A DNA stretch of 6,772 nucleotides from an uncultured Rubritalea sp. Lineage in GTDB: Bacteria; Verrucomicrobiota; Verrucomicrobiia; Verrucomicrobiales; Akkermansiaceae. Of this stretch, positions 1 to 6,772 are shown piece by piece. The position numbers and the translations under genes were made by a program. The stretch's first letter is position 1; every line of letters starts with the position of its first letter. The stretch lies in contig CALFBV010000002.1 in NCBI GenBank assembly GCA_937951395.1, forward strand, positions 1 through 6,772, in the 5' to 3' direction. The notes below the pieces were generated by a model. It made no database searches. It was not told the origin of the DNA and saw only the letters and a program-made list of their open reading frames with translations.

Positions 1-546
1 ATGTTTATGATCGTCATCAGCACCTTCGAGTGGGCTACTCTCAAATCAGTAAACAAAGTCCCCCATACTGAAATGCTCGTGATTATTCTCGTCACTGCAG
101 TCACCGTCTACACTCACAACCTCGCAATCGGTGTAGGATTAGGCGTCATCGTTTCCGCTCTCGTCTTCGCAGCCAAAAGCTCCACACACATCCAAGTCGA
201 AACAGTCAAAGATTCAGACTCAGAGGCAGAGGACGAGCGCATCTATGCACCAGAAGGCATCCTCTACTTTGGCTCCGCAGCAGATTTCCTCGAACAATTC
301 ACAGCCACATCCGATCGTAAAAATATCGTTATCGATTGTGAAAAAATGCGTGTGGCAGATTTATCTGGTATAGAAGCGCTAAACAGCATCGCTGAAAAAT
401 ACAGCAAAACAGGTAAGAACCTCAAGCTACGCCACCTATCTGCAGATTGCAGAGCCATGCTTGATAAAGCCGGCACCATGGTCACCATTGAGGTTCTCCC
501 AGACGATCCAGAATACTCAGTAGCCAGACTCAAAGCACACTCCTAA
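1..546 (+). CDS. SulP family anion transporter, C-terminal part with STAS domain (5' truncated by window)
   Basis: This is the end of a SulP/SLC26 inner-membrane anion transporter, a family that moves sulfate, bicarbonate or dicarboxylates. Residues 1-14 look like the end of one membrane helix, and two more hydrophobic segments follow at about 24-38 and 41-58 (the LVTAVTVYTHNLAIGVGLG region typical of the last SulP helices). An acidic linker at about 68-80 (DSDSEAEDE) leads into a cytoplasmic STAS domain at about 81-178, with the conserved D-L-S-G motif at 120-123. Full SulP proteins run to about 500-600 residues, so the ATG at base 1 is almost certainly internal and most of the transport domain lies upstream. 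The substrate cannot be told from this part. The stop is TAA, and no clear terminator follows before the next gene. The family call is confident; the substrate is unknown. Confidence 0.9.
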   Translation: MFMIVISTFEWATLKSVNKVPHTEMLVIILVTAVTVYTHNLAIGVGLGVIVSALVFAAKSSTHIQVETVKDSDSEAEDERIYAPEGILYFGSAADFLEQFTATSDRKNIVIDCEKMRVADLSGIEALNSIAEKYSKTGKNLKLRHLSADCRAMLDKAGTMVTIEVLPDDPEYSVARLKAHS

Positions 547-569
547 GAATAATAGTGTCCTCCTGCTCT

Positions 570-622
570 TTGAACTTGTCGTCAATAGGTTCTGACTGCT
601 AATAGTCTATCTACGCTATTAG
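570..622 (+). promoter_or_regulatory. Candidate promoter and inverted repeat ahead of the symporter genes
   Basis: The 88 bases between the SulP gene and the DUF4212 gene hold TTGAAC (570-575) or the overlapping alternative TTGTCG (576-581) as possible -35 boxes, and CTAATA (599-604) as a weak -10, 17 bases after TTGTCG. A perfect 7-base inverted repeat, CTAATAG (599-605) and CTATTAG (616-622) with a 10-base loop, overlaps the proposed -10. It would be well placed as an operator, or could fold as a weak hairpin in the leader. There is no T-run, so it is not an obvious terminator. The box matches are poor and the assignment is tentative. Confidence 0.3.
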
Positions 623-634
623 TAGCTACACATT

Positions 635-937
635 ATGAACGATCTAGACACGAGCCAAGATAACAACGAAACCTCCGGAGGATACCGTAAGTCCAGCCTC
701 CGCATCCTCTTTTCACTCCTCTTTATATGGTTTTTTGTCAGCTTCGGTTGCGGGGTTTTATTTCGTGATTGGCTAGATCAATACACCATTGGAACTGCAC
801 CGCTCGGCTTCTGGATGGCTCAGCAAGGCTCTATCATTTGCTTCGTTCTCATTCTCATTGCCTACGCAGTCCTCATGGGAAAACTAGATGAGAAATACGG
901 ATATTCAGAAAAATCTAAACAGAAGGAAACTAAATAA
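635..937 (+). CDS. DUF4212 small subunit of sodium:solute symporter
   Basis: This is a 100-residue membrane protein of the DUF4212 family, the small partner always found next to VC_2705-type sodium:solute symporters. A polar N-terminus (about 1-20) is followed by a membrane helix at about 22-44 and a second at about 57-82, then a charged tail. The region GTAPLGFWMAQQGSI (53-67) is a strong family signature, followed by a helix ending near MGKLDEKYGY. The length is normal for the family. Its TAA stop directly abuts the ATG of the large subunit with no bases between, so the two are expected to be co-translated at fixed ratio. The start at 635 has no visible Shine-Dalgarno sequence. Its role in the complex is not established; a structural or stabilising part of the transporter is inferred. 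Confidence 0.92.
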   Translation: MNDLDTSQDNNETSGGYRKSSLRILFSLLFIWFFVSFGCGVLFRDWLDQYTIGTAPLGFWMAQQGSIICFVLILIAYAVLMGKLDEKYGYSEKSKQKETK

Positions 938-2758
938 ATGGATCAAGATACTTGGAACTTCATCTTTATTGGCATCACCTTCGCCATCTATATTTTTATC
1001 GCTGTAAGATCTCGCGCGTCTTCGACTAAGGAATACTATACTGCTGGAGGTGGCGTTTCTCCCTTAGCAAATGGTATGGCCACAGCTGCTGACTGGATGT
1101 CCGCCGCCACCTTCATCTCCATGGCGGGACTGATCGCCGCTAAAGGCTACGATGGTGCACAGTATCTCATGGGCTGGACCGGAGGCTTCGTTCTCCTCAC
1201 CATTCTCATGGTTCCTTATTTGAGGAAATTTGGTAAAGCAACCGTCCCGGATTTTGTAGGAGACCGCTACTATTCTAAAACTGCACGTGGCGTGGCTGTA
1301 ATCTGTGCAATCTTCATCTGCATGACTTACATCATGGGACAGATGAATGGTGTGGGAGTAGTCTTCTCACAGTTATTTGGTATCTCTATCACTAAGGGAG
1401 TCCTTATCGGAGCCACCATCGTCTTCTTCTATGCAGGTCTTGGAGGCATGAAAGGCATCACCTATACACAGGTGGCTCAGTACTGTGTGATGGCTCTTGC
1501 TTATACCATTCCGGCTATTTTCATCGCCATTGTCTTGACCAACAACTTCATCCCACAGCTTGGTCTCATAGGGCATTACACATCAGGTGGTGAAGCAGTC
1601 CCGTTCTTAGAAAAAATAAATAACATCAACGAGAGTATTGGCTTTAGCGAATACACCGCAAGCAAACTCACCAAGCTCAACATGTTCTGTATCACTGCCG
1701 CCCTGATGTGCGGCACCGCAGGATTACCACACGTCATTGTAAGATTTTTCACAGTGAAGGATGTAAAAGCAGTGCGTAAATCTGCATGCTGGACGCTCGG
1801 ATTTATCGCAGTGATCTATCTAACAGCACCTGCGATAGGAGCCTTCTCAAGAGTGAACCTCATCGATAAACTCAATGATACTAGCTACAAGGACGCGCCC
1901 ACATGGTTCAAAGACTTTGAAAAGACAGGACAGATGGCATGGGTAGATAAAAATAATGATGGTGTCATCCAATACTTCGGACCCGGTAAATCTAAAGAAA
2001 AAACCAGCTCTCCATTCATCGGGAAAAAACCTACTTACCCACCTTCAGACTCTCCAGAATCTCTCTTAATTGGTGCGAATGGTGAGCGGCTACTAGCTAG
2101 TAAGACAGACCCCACAAACCCGAATGAACTCTGGTTTGGCGCTGACATCATGGTCATCGCGAATCCCCAGATGGCGGGATTACCTAAATGGGTGATTGCG
2201 CTCCTCATGGCAGGTTGTATCGCGGCAGCGCTCTCTACTGCAGCTGGACTTCTACTCGTCCTCTCTACAGCCATTTCCCATGACTTGATGAAGAACATCA
2301 TCAAGCCAGACCTCAGCGATAAAGATGAAGTTCGTTATGCTCGTATCGCTTCGTTTGTGGCACTCAGCATTGCTGCTTGGTTCGGTATTAATCCACCATC
2401 GGCATTCATCGCGAAAACTGTTGCGTTTGCCTTCGGACTCGCCGCATCATCCTTCTTCCCAACACTCCTTATGGGAATTTTCTCTAAGCGTGTGAATAAA
2501 GAAGGTGGCATCGCAGGAATGGTAGCAGGCATCACTTTCACTAGTGCCTACATCATCTACTATCAGTTCCTAAATGACAGCGGCACACCATTACTCTTTG
2601 GAATTTCTCCTGAAGGAATAGGAGTCATCGGTATGCTCATCAACTTCATCATGGCATTCACAGTCTCTGCATTCACTCCTGCTCCGCCAGAAGATGTGCA
2701 GCGCATGGTAAGAAGAATCCATAACCCTAGTGGGGCTGGCGAAGCATCTGACCACTAG
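938..2758 (+). CDS. Sodium:solute symporter large subunit, VC_2705 subfamily (acetate-permease-like)
   Basis: This 606-residue inner-membrane transporter of the SSS family resembles ActP acetate permease and is paired with the DUF4212 gene. Helices are visible from residue 8 onward. The [27 protein letters not shown] stretch (33-59) is the N-terminal family core. [15 protein letters not shown] (259-273) is the SSS signature region, and [20 protein letters not shown] (431-450) is the helix that helps form the second sodium site. Between helices there is a long hydrophilic insert at about 303-400, with a D-K-N-N-D-G-V-I motif (337-344) resembling a calcium-binding loop. ActP lacks an insert of this size, while the VC_2705 group, as I recall, has one. 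A good Shine-Dalgarno (AAGGA, 923-927) lies inside the upstream gene, 10 bases before the ATG. The likely substrate is a small carboxylate such as acetate, but this is inferred from the family only. Confidence 0.93.
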   Translation: MDQDTWNFIFIGITFAIYIFIAVRSRASSTKEYYTAGGGVSPLANGMATAADWMSAATFISMAGLIAAKGYDGAQYLMGWTGGFVLLTILMVPYLRKFGKATVPDFVGDRYYSKTARGVAVICAIFICMTYIMGQMNGVGVVFSQLFGISITKGVLIGATIVFFYAGLGGMKGITYTQVAQYCVMALAYTIPAIFIAIVLTNNFIPQLGLIGHYTSGGEAVPFLEKINNINESIGFSEYTASKLTKLNMFCITAALMCGTAGLPHVIVRFFTVKDVKAVRKSACWTLGFIAVIYLTAPAIGAFSRVNLIDKLNDTSYKDAPTWFKDFEKTGQMAWVDKNNDGVIQYFGPGKSKEKTSSPFIGKKPTYPPSDSPESLLIGANGERLLASKTDPTNPNELWFGADIMVIANPQMAGLPKWVIALLMAGCIAAALSTAAGLLLVLSTAISHDLMKNIIKPDLSDKDEVRYARIASFVALSIAAWFGINPPSAFIAKTVAFAFGLAASSFFPTLLMGIFSKRVNKEGGIAGMVAGITFTSAYIIYYQFLNDSGTPLLFGISPEGIGVIGMLINFIMAFTVSAFTPAPPEDVQRMVRRIHNPSGAGEASDH

Positions 2759-2767
2759 AGATAAACG

Positions 2768-3886
2768 ATGCCATTAACACCTGAAGAATCCAAACGCTAT
2801 GCACGTCACTTCACTCTCCCGCAAGTGGGGAGAGAGGGGCAAGAGAAGCTGAAAGGTTCATCCATACTCTGCATCGGAGCCGGTGGGCTTGGCTCTCCTG
2901 TGGCGCTCTATTTAGCGGCGGCGGGAGTTGGGACGATTGGGATAGTGGATGATGATAAAGTGGAATCGTCTAATCTCCAAAGGCAGATTATTCATGGCGA
3001 GTCATGGATAGGAAAGTCCAAGAGCGACTCAGCTAAGGCGCGGCTACTAGAAACGAATCCACATGTCAATGTAGTCACGTATAAGGAGAAATTCACCTCC
3101 ACCAATGCGATAGAAATAGCCAAGGCTTACGATGTCATCATCGATGGCACGGATAACTTCCCTACCCGCTACCTCTCCAATGACATCGCCTTCTTGCTAA
3201 AAATACCTAACATTTATGGATCTATCTTTCAGTTTGAAGGTCAGATGAGCGTCTTTGCTCCTCATCTTGGTGGTCCTTGCTATCGCTGCATGCTCCCTAC
3301 ACCGCCAGATCCTGGCACGGTTCCTACCTGAGAAGAAGCAGGCGTCCTGGGAGTTCTCCCGGGCATAATCGGGTCCTTACAGGCGATGGAGGCTATCAAG
3401 TTCCTTCTCGGGGCTGGTAATCCACCACTCGGTAAGCTCGTTCACTACGATGCGCTCAATACTAGCTTTAGAAATTTCAACCTCAGAAAAGACCCACAAT
3501 GTGTGCTTTGTGGTGACAATCCTAGTGTTACCGAACTGATTGACTACGAAGCATTCTGTGGAACTAAACCACCAACTACTATGACCGAAATATCTGTAAC
3601 TGAACTATATGCGAAACTCGAGTCCGGACTAGATGGCATCCTCATCGATGTGCGCCTGCCAGACGAACACGCAGAGTGCTCTATCTCCGGCAGCCGGCTC
3701 ATTCCTTTACCAGAAATAGAGCTAGCAGCGAGTGATCTCCCCAAAGACAAAACTCTTTATATCCACTGTAAAGGTGGTGTAAGAAGTGCCAGAGCCTGCG
3801 CATATCTATCTGATCAAGGTTTCACCCAACTTGTCAATGTGGCAGGCGGTATGGATGCCTGGCTAGAAATGAATCCGCACCCATGA
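2768..3886 (+). CDS. moeB: MoeB/ThiF-type sulfur-carrier adenylyltransferase fused to rhodanese; probable selenoprotein (Sec188 = TGA 3329-3331)
   Basis: This E1-like enzyme adenylates the C-terminal glycine of a ubiquitin-like sulfur carrier (MoaD, ThiS or CysO type). The C-terminal rhodanese domain supplies sulfur, as in MoeZ/MoeBR and eukaryotic Uba4/MOCS3. Residues 1-250 form the ThiF domain: nucleotide loop GAGGLGSP (37-44), SSNLQRQ (67-73), K85, DGTDNFPTRY (126-135), and zinc cysteines C171/C174 and C245/C248. The rhodanese domain spans about 273-372, with active-site loop C-K-G-G-V-R-S from C334. The only interruption is an in-frame TGA at codon 188, followed by EEAGVLGVLPGIIGSLQA, where the family reads C-A-E-A-G-V-L-G. 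TGA thus replaces the conserved crossover-loop cysteine, and a SECIS-like hairpin follows. The frame is unchanged on both sides, so this is not a frameshift. The true stop, TGA at 3884-3886, ends a 372-residue protein of normal length. It starts 9 bases after the symporter gene with only a weak ribosome site. A nonsense mutation or sequencing error remains possible. The symbol is by homology; moeZ or thiF naming would also be defensible. Confidence 0.85.
3344..3364 (+). promoter_or_regulatory. Bacterial SECIS-like hairpin just downstream of in-frame TGA
   Basis: The mRNA can fold with an upper stem GGGA (3349-3352) paired to UCCC (3357-3360), closed by a GUUC tetraloop (3353-3356). U3348 is bulged. 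A lower stem pairs GUCC (3344-3347) with GGGC (3361-3364), including one U-G pair. If the bulge closes instead as a U-G pair, the result is a continuous 7-bp stem. The loop begins 21 bases after the TGA and has G at its first position followed by U. This matches the known bacterial SECIS pattern: a short G/U-containing loop about 16-37 bases from the UGA, and the 4-bp stem plus bulged U of the E. coli fdhF element, as I recall it. It would recruit SelB with Sec-tRNA. It lies wholly within the coding sequence, as bacterial SECIS elements do. Function is inferred from structure and position. Confidence 0.72.
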
Positions 3887-4087
3887 AAAGACAGCAACTA
3901 TAATGTTTGTAATTTTTGCCATCGTGCTTTTTCCATGCTGTTAGAAACTTACGTAGGCGATGAAACACAAGATTAAACCTGATAGACACACCAAATCACA
4001 ACGTGCGTATTTAACCGGGAATTCCTTTTTCCTTGTTACTACTGACTGGAACTCTTAAATAAGCGCTCAAGTAACGCACCAAAATAC
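3887..4087 (+). other. Intergenic region between moeB-like gene and aminotransferase
   Basis: These 201 bases carry no gene I can support. No strong stem plus T-run terminator is visible after the moeB-like gene. The only open stretch of note is a 32-codon frame at 3960-4058 that resembles nothing I know. The right end holds a candidate promoter, annotated separately. Several AT-rich tracts (for example 3905-3915) could be upstream promoter elements. Confidence 0.5.
4033..4060 (+). promoter_or_regulatory. Candidate sigma-70-type promoter for the aminotransferase gene
   Basis: TTGTTA (4033-4038) as -35 and TTAAAT (4055-4060) as -10 are 16 bases apart, each with four of six consensus matches. 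Transcription would start near 4067, leaving a leader of about 20 bases before the ATG at 4088. A short leader agrees with the lack of a Shine-Dalgarno sequence there. The position is plausible but the match is only moderate. Confidence 0.35.
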
Positions 4088-5467
4088 ATGAACCAAACTA
4101 CATCAGAGAAAATCCTCGCAGATTCCGCATTATCAGACGCACTAGATCAAGTGCTGGCTCGCCAGCTTGTTCTGCAGGGTGAGATCAATGCGATCCGCCC
4201 TGCTGAGGATGATCGCAAGCAAGGGTATTCTGATGCGATTGCTAAGTTTTCCGAGATCCGTGGTGGTGGTTTATTTTTCCCATACCTCGCTACTGGTGCG
4301 GGAAATGGCCCATTCGTGGAGCTAGCTGATGGCAGTGTGAAATATGATCTCACCTGCGGCATCGGTGTGCACATCATGGGACACGGTCACCCTACAGTTC
4401 TTAAAGCCAGCCTCCGTGCTGGACTAGAAGATGTGACGATGCAGGGAAATCTACAGCAGAGCCTACCTAGTATGGAGCTCTGCAAGAAGCTAGTTTCCAT
4501 GGCAGACACTGATCATCTCCCACACTGTTTCCTAAGCTCATCTGGTGTAATGGCTGGTGAGAACGCACTCAAAATGGCGATGCAGAAAAACGCGCCAGCC
4601 TCGCGCGTGCTCGCTTTTGAGCGGTGCTTCGCAGGACGCTCGCTAGCCTTCTCACAGATCAATGACAAGCCGGCTTTCCGTGATGGTCTGCCAGAAATTC
4701 TGAATGTGGATTACGTTCCATTTTACGATGTGAATGATCCAGAAGGTAGCACAACAAAAGCAGCATCCGTTCTTAAAGAACACCTCACCCGCCACCCTAA
4801 GCAATACGCAGCGATGCTCTTCGAGCTGATCCAAGGTGAAGGTGGTTTCCACATGGGTTGTGAAAATTTCCACAGAACGCTAATGGAGATCTGTAAGGAA
4901 CACGGAGTCGCTGTCCTCGTGGACGAAGTGCAGACATTCTGCAGGACACACCATGCATTTGCCTTTCAAGAATTCAACCTCACTGACCTAGTCGACATCG
5001 TCTGGGTGGGTAAGGCTGCACAGGTTTGCGCCACGCTCTTTAGTGAGGAATTCGTGCCGCGCCCGGGACTGATCGCGCAGACATACACTAGCTCATCAGC
5101 CACAATCGCGTCATCCATCGCTATCTTAGATGAGCTCACTAACGGTAAATATTTCGGAACCAATGGGAAAACAGCTCAACTTCATAACCAGTTCGTAGCT
5201 GGCTTCCAGGCTATTTCAAATCGTCATCCAGAGTTACTTACTGGACCATTCGGCATAGGAGCCATGACCGGTTGCACAGTCCACGGAGGAGATCAGGCTA
5301 AGACCGTCGCACTGATCCATCATCTCTACGAGAATGGCGTCATTGCATTTCTCGCTGGGGCTAATCCAACTCGTCTCAGGTTCCTAGTTCCCATCGGGGC
5401 GCTTGAGCCGGAGCATATCAATGAAATCTTGGAGATTTTAGAAGCTTCCTTATTAGAAACCGCTTAA
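4088..5467 (+). CDS. Class III (acetylornithine/ornithine-type fold) PLP-dependent aminotransferase, divergent, substrate unknown
   Basis: This 459-residue cytoplasmic fold-type I transaminase is expected to move an amino group from an omega-amine or amino acid to an oxo acid. In order: ELADGSVKYDLTCGIGVHIMGHGHP (78-102) is the N-terminal core. SSGVMAGENALKMA (151-164) is the phosphate-binding loop. FERCFAGRSLA (177-187) matches the usual F-x-x-x-F-H-G-R region. ELIQGEGG (246-253) is followed by VDEVQTFCRT (278-287), with D279 contacting the PLP ring nitrogen. WVGKAAQVCATLF (306-318) has K309 as the probable Schiff-base lysine. TYTSSSATIASSIAILDEL (332-350) and the C-terminal small domain follow. 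Several motifs differ from acetylornithine or lysine transaminases: G-V-M for G-[ST]-E, A182 for the usual His, and no glycine run after the lysine. The N-terminal 30-40 residues are a polar extension. No Shine-Dalgarno is visible. The family is sure; the substrate and name are not. Confidence 0.88.
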   Translation: MNQTTSEKILADSALSDALDQVLARQLVLQGEINAIRPAEDDRKQGYSDAIAKFSEIRGGGLFFPYLATGAGNGPFVELADGSVKYDLTCGIGVHIMGHGHPTVLKASLRAGLEDVTMQGNLQQSLPSMELCKKLVSMADTDHLPHCFLSSSGVMAGENALKMAMQKNAPASRVLAFERCFAGRSLAFSQINDKPAFRDGLPEILNVDYVPFYDVNDPEGSTTKAASVLKEHLTRHPKQYAAMLFELIQGEGGFHMGCENFHRTLMEICKEHGVAVLVDEVQTFCRTHHAFAFQEFNLTDLVDIVWVGKAAQVCATLFSEEFVPRPGLIAQTYTSSSATIASSIAILDELTNGKYFGTNGKTAQLHNQFVAGFQAISNRHPELLTGPFGIGAMTGCTVHGGDQAKTVALIHHLYENGVIAFLAGANPTRLRFLVPIGALEPEHINEILEILEASLLETA

Positions 5468-5481
5468 AATCTAGCTTAGAC

Positions 5482-5496
5482 AGCTGTATAACAGCT
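5482..5496 (+). terminator. Possible weak hairpin terminator after the aminotransferase gene
   Basis: A perfect 6-base inverted repeat, AGCTGT and ACAGCT with a 3-base ATA loop, lies 14 bases after the aminotransferase stop codon. Only a broken AT-rich stretch (AATTTATGTC) follows it instead of a real T-run, so termination would be weak at best. It could equally be a dyad binding site. Confidence 0.3.
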
Positions 5497-5527
5497 AATT
5501 TATGTCAAGATTTCTTAGAACAACCTA

Positions 5528-6613
<1,086 letters not shown>

Positions 6614-6651
6614 TTCATAGTTACTCGCTAACAAAATGAACTAATTTTTCC

Positions 6652-6690
6652 ACAGGGGAGACTTTCAATAGTCTCCCCTGTTTTTCTTTA
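6652..6690 (+). terminator. Strong intrinsic terminator after gap
   Basis: A perfect 11-bp stem, CAGGGGAGACT (6653-6663) and AGTCTCCCCTG (6670-6680), closes a 6-base TTCAAT loop and can gain one A-T pair at its base (6652 with 6681). A T-rich tract (TTTTTCTTTA) follows at once. This is a textbook Rho-independent terminator for the gap transcript. It lies just 42 bases before the pgk start, so gap and pgk are not a simple read-through operon, or read-through is partial. Confidence 0.93.
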
Positions 6691-6721
6691 TCTTTTCCAC
6701 TTTCACCTTTATCCTACCATT

Positions 6722-6772
6722 ATGAAACTTTCCATTAAAGACATCCAAGTAAACGGCAAAGAAGTCCTCATG
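6722..6772 (+). CDS. pgk: Phosphoglycerate kinase, N-terminal 17 codons (3' truncated by window)
   Basis: The translation MKLSIKDIQVNGKEVLM matches the conserved start of bacterial phosphoglycerate kinases (typically M-x-K-L-S-I-x-D-L-x-L-x-G-K-x-V-L-M-R-V-D-F-N). The enzyme transfers phosphate from 1,3-bisphosphoglycerate to ADP, the step right after GAPDH, and the gap-pgk order is common in bacteria. Only 51 bases are in the window. The leader between the terminator and the ATG is pyrimidine-rich (TTTATCTTTTCC, ACTTTCACC) with no Shine-Dalgarno. TATCCT at 6711-6716 could be a -10, but this is weak. The identification rests on a short stretch plus gene order. Confidence 0.85.
   Translation, partial: MKLSIKDIQVNGKEVLM

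Noticed and set aside
1..546. Complete small STAS-domain protein starting at ATG 1
   Set aside because: The N-terminus consists of the last SulP membrane helices, so the gene runs into the window from upstream.
2768..3331. Truncated moeB pseudogene broken by a nonsense mutation
   Set aside because: It cannot be excluded, but the TGA hits exactly the conserved Cys, a SECIS-like hairpin follows, and the downstream 184 codons show no decay. Selenocysteine explains all of this better.
3386..3886. A separate 166-residue rhodanese gene starting at ATG 3386
   Set aside because: The ATG lies in the middle of the MoeB core helix (QAMEAIKFLLG), there is no ribosome site, and the 54 upstream bases continue the family motif in frame. 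It is the second half of the Sec-containing gene.
3960..4058. 32-codon open frame in the gap after the moeB-like gene
   Set aside because: It is short, has no convincing ribosome site or recognisable homology, and its end overlaps the candidate promoter of the aminotransferase.
4051..4078. Partial dyads around CTTAAATAAG and AGCGCT
   Set aside because: These are short palindromes expected by chance in AT-rich intergenic DNA, with no paired arms of useful length.

Overview
The window comes from a bacterium with roughly balanced base composition and ordinary bacterial genes on one strand. Gram-negative and marine or aquatic is my best guess (PVC-group-like, e.g. Verrucomicrobiota), based on the SulP and VC_2705-type transporters and the gap-pgk pair. 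The taxonomy is inference only. All recognisable genes read left to right.

Layout: (1) the C-terminal end of a SulP anion transporter with its STAS domain (1-546). (2) An 88-base gap that may hold a promoter and an inverted repeat. (3) A tight three-gene set: the small DUF4212 subunit (635-937), the large VC_2705-type sodium:solute symporter (938-2758) and a MoeB/ThiF-type E1-like enzyme fused to a rhodanese domain (2768-3886). (4) A 201-base gap with a candidate promoter. (5) A divergent class III aminotransferase (4088-5467). (6) A 144-base gap with a good promoter. (7) NAD-type glyceraldehyde-3-phosphate dehydrogenase (5612-6613), a strong intrinsic terminator, and the first 17 codons of phosphoglycerate kinase (6722 to the window end).

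The notable finding is in the MoeB-rhodanese gene. An in-frame TGA at 3329-3331 splits it on paper into a 187-residue and a 166-residue piece. Both pieces are in the same frame, all 54 bases between the TGA and the next ATG are open, and their translation carries on the MoeB family motif without loss. The TGA falls where the family has its conserved crossover-loop cysteine (about Cys187 of E. coli MoeB, Cys184 of ThiF, by memory). A hairpin starts 12 bases after the TGA. It has a GUUC tetraloop, a 4-bp upper stem, a bulged U and a 4-bp lower stem, which is the architecture of a bacterial SECIS element. I therefore annotate one 372-residue selenoprotein with selenocysteine at position 188, not a pseudogene or two genes.

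Functionally, the symporter pair imports an organic solute with sodium. The MoeB-rhodanese enzyme would activate a ubiquitin-like sulfur carrier (MoaD, ThiS or CysO type) and load it with sulfur. gap and pgk are consecutive glycolytic steps. The aminotransferase substrate is not clear from sequence.
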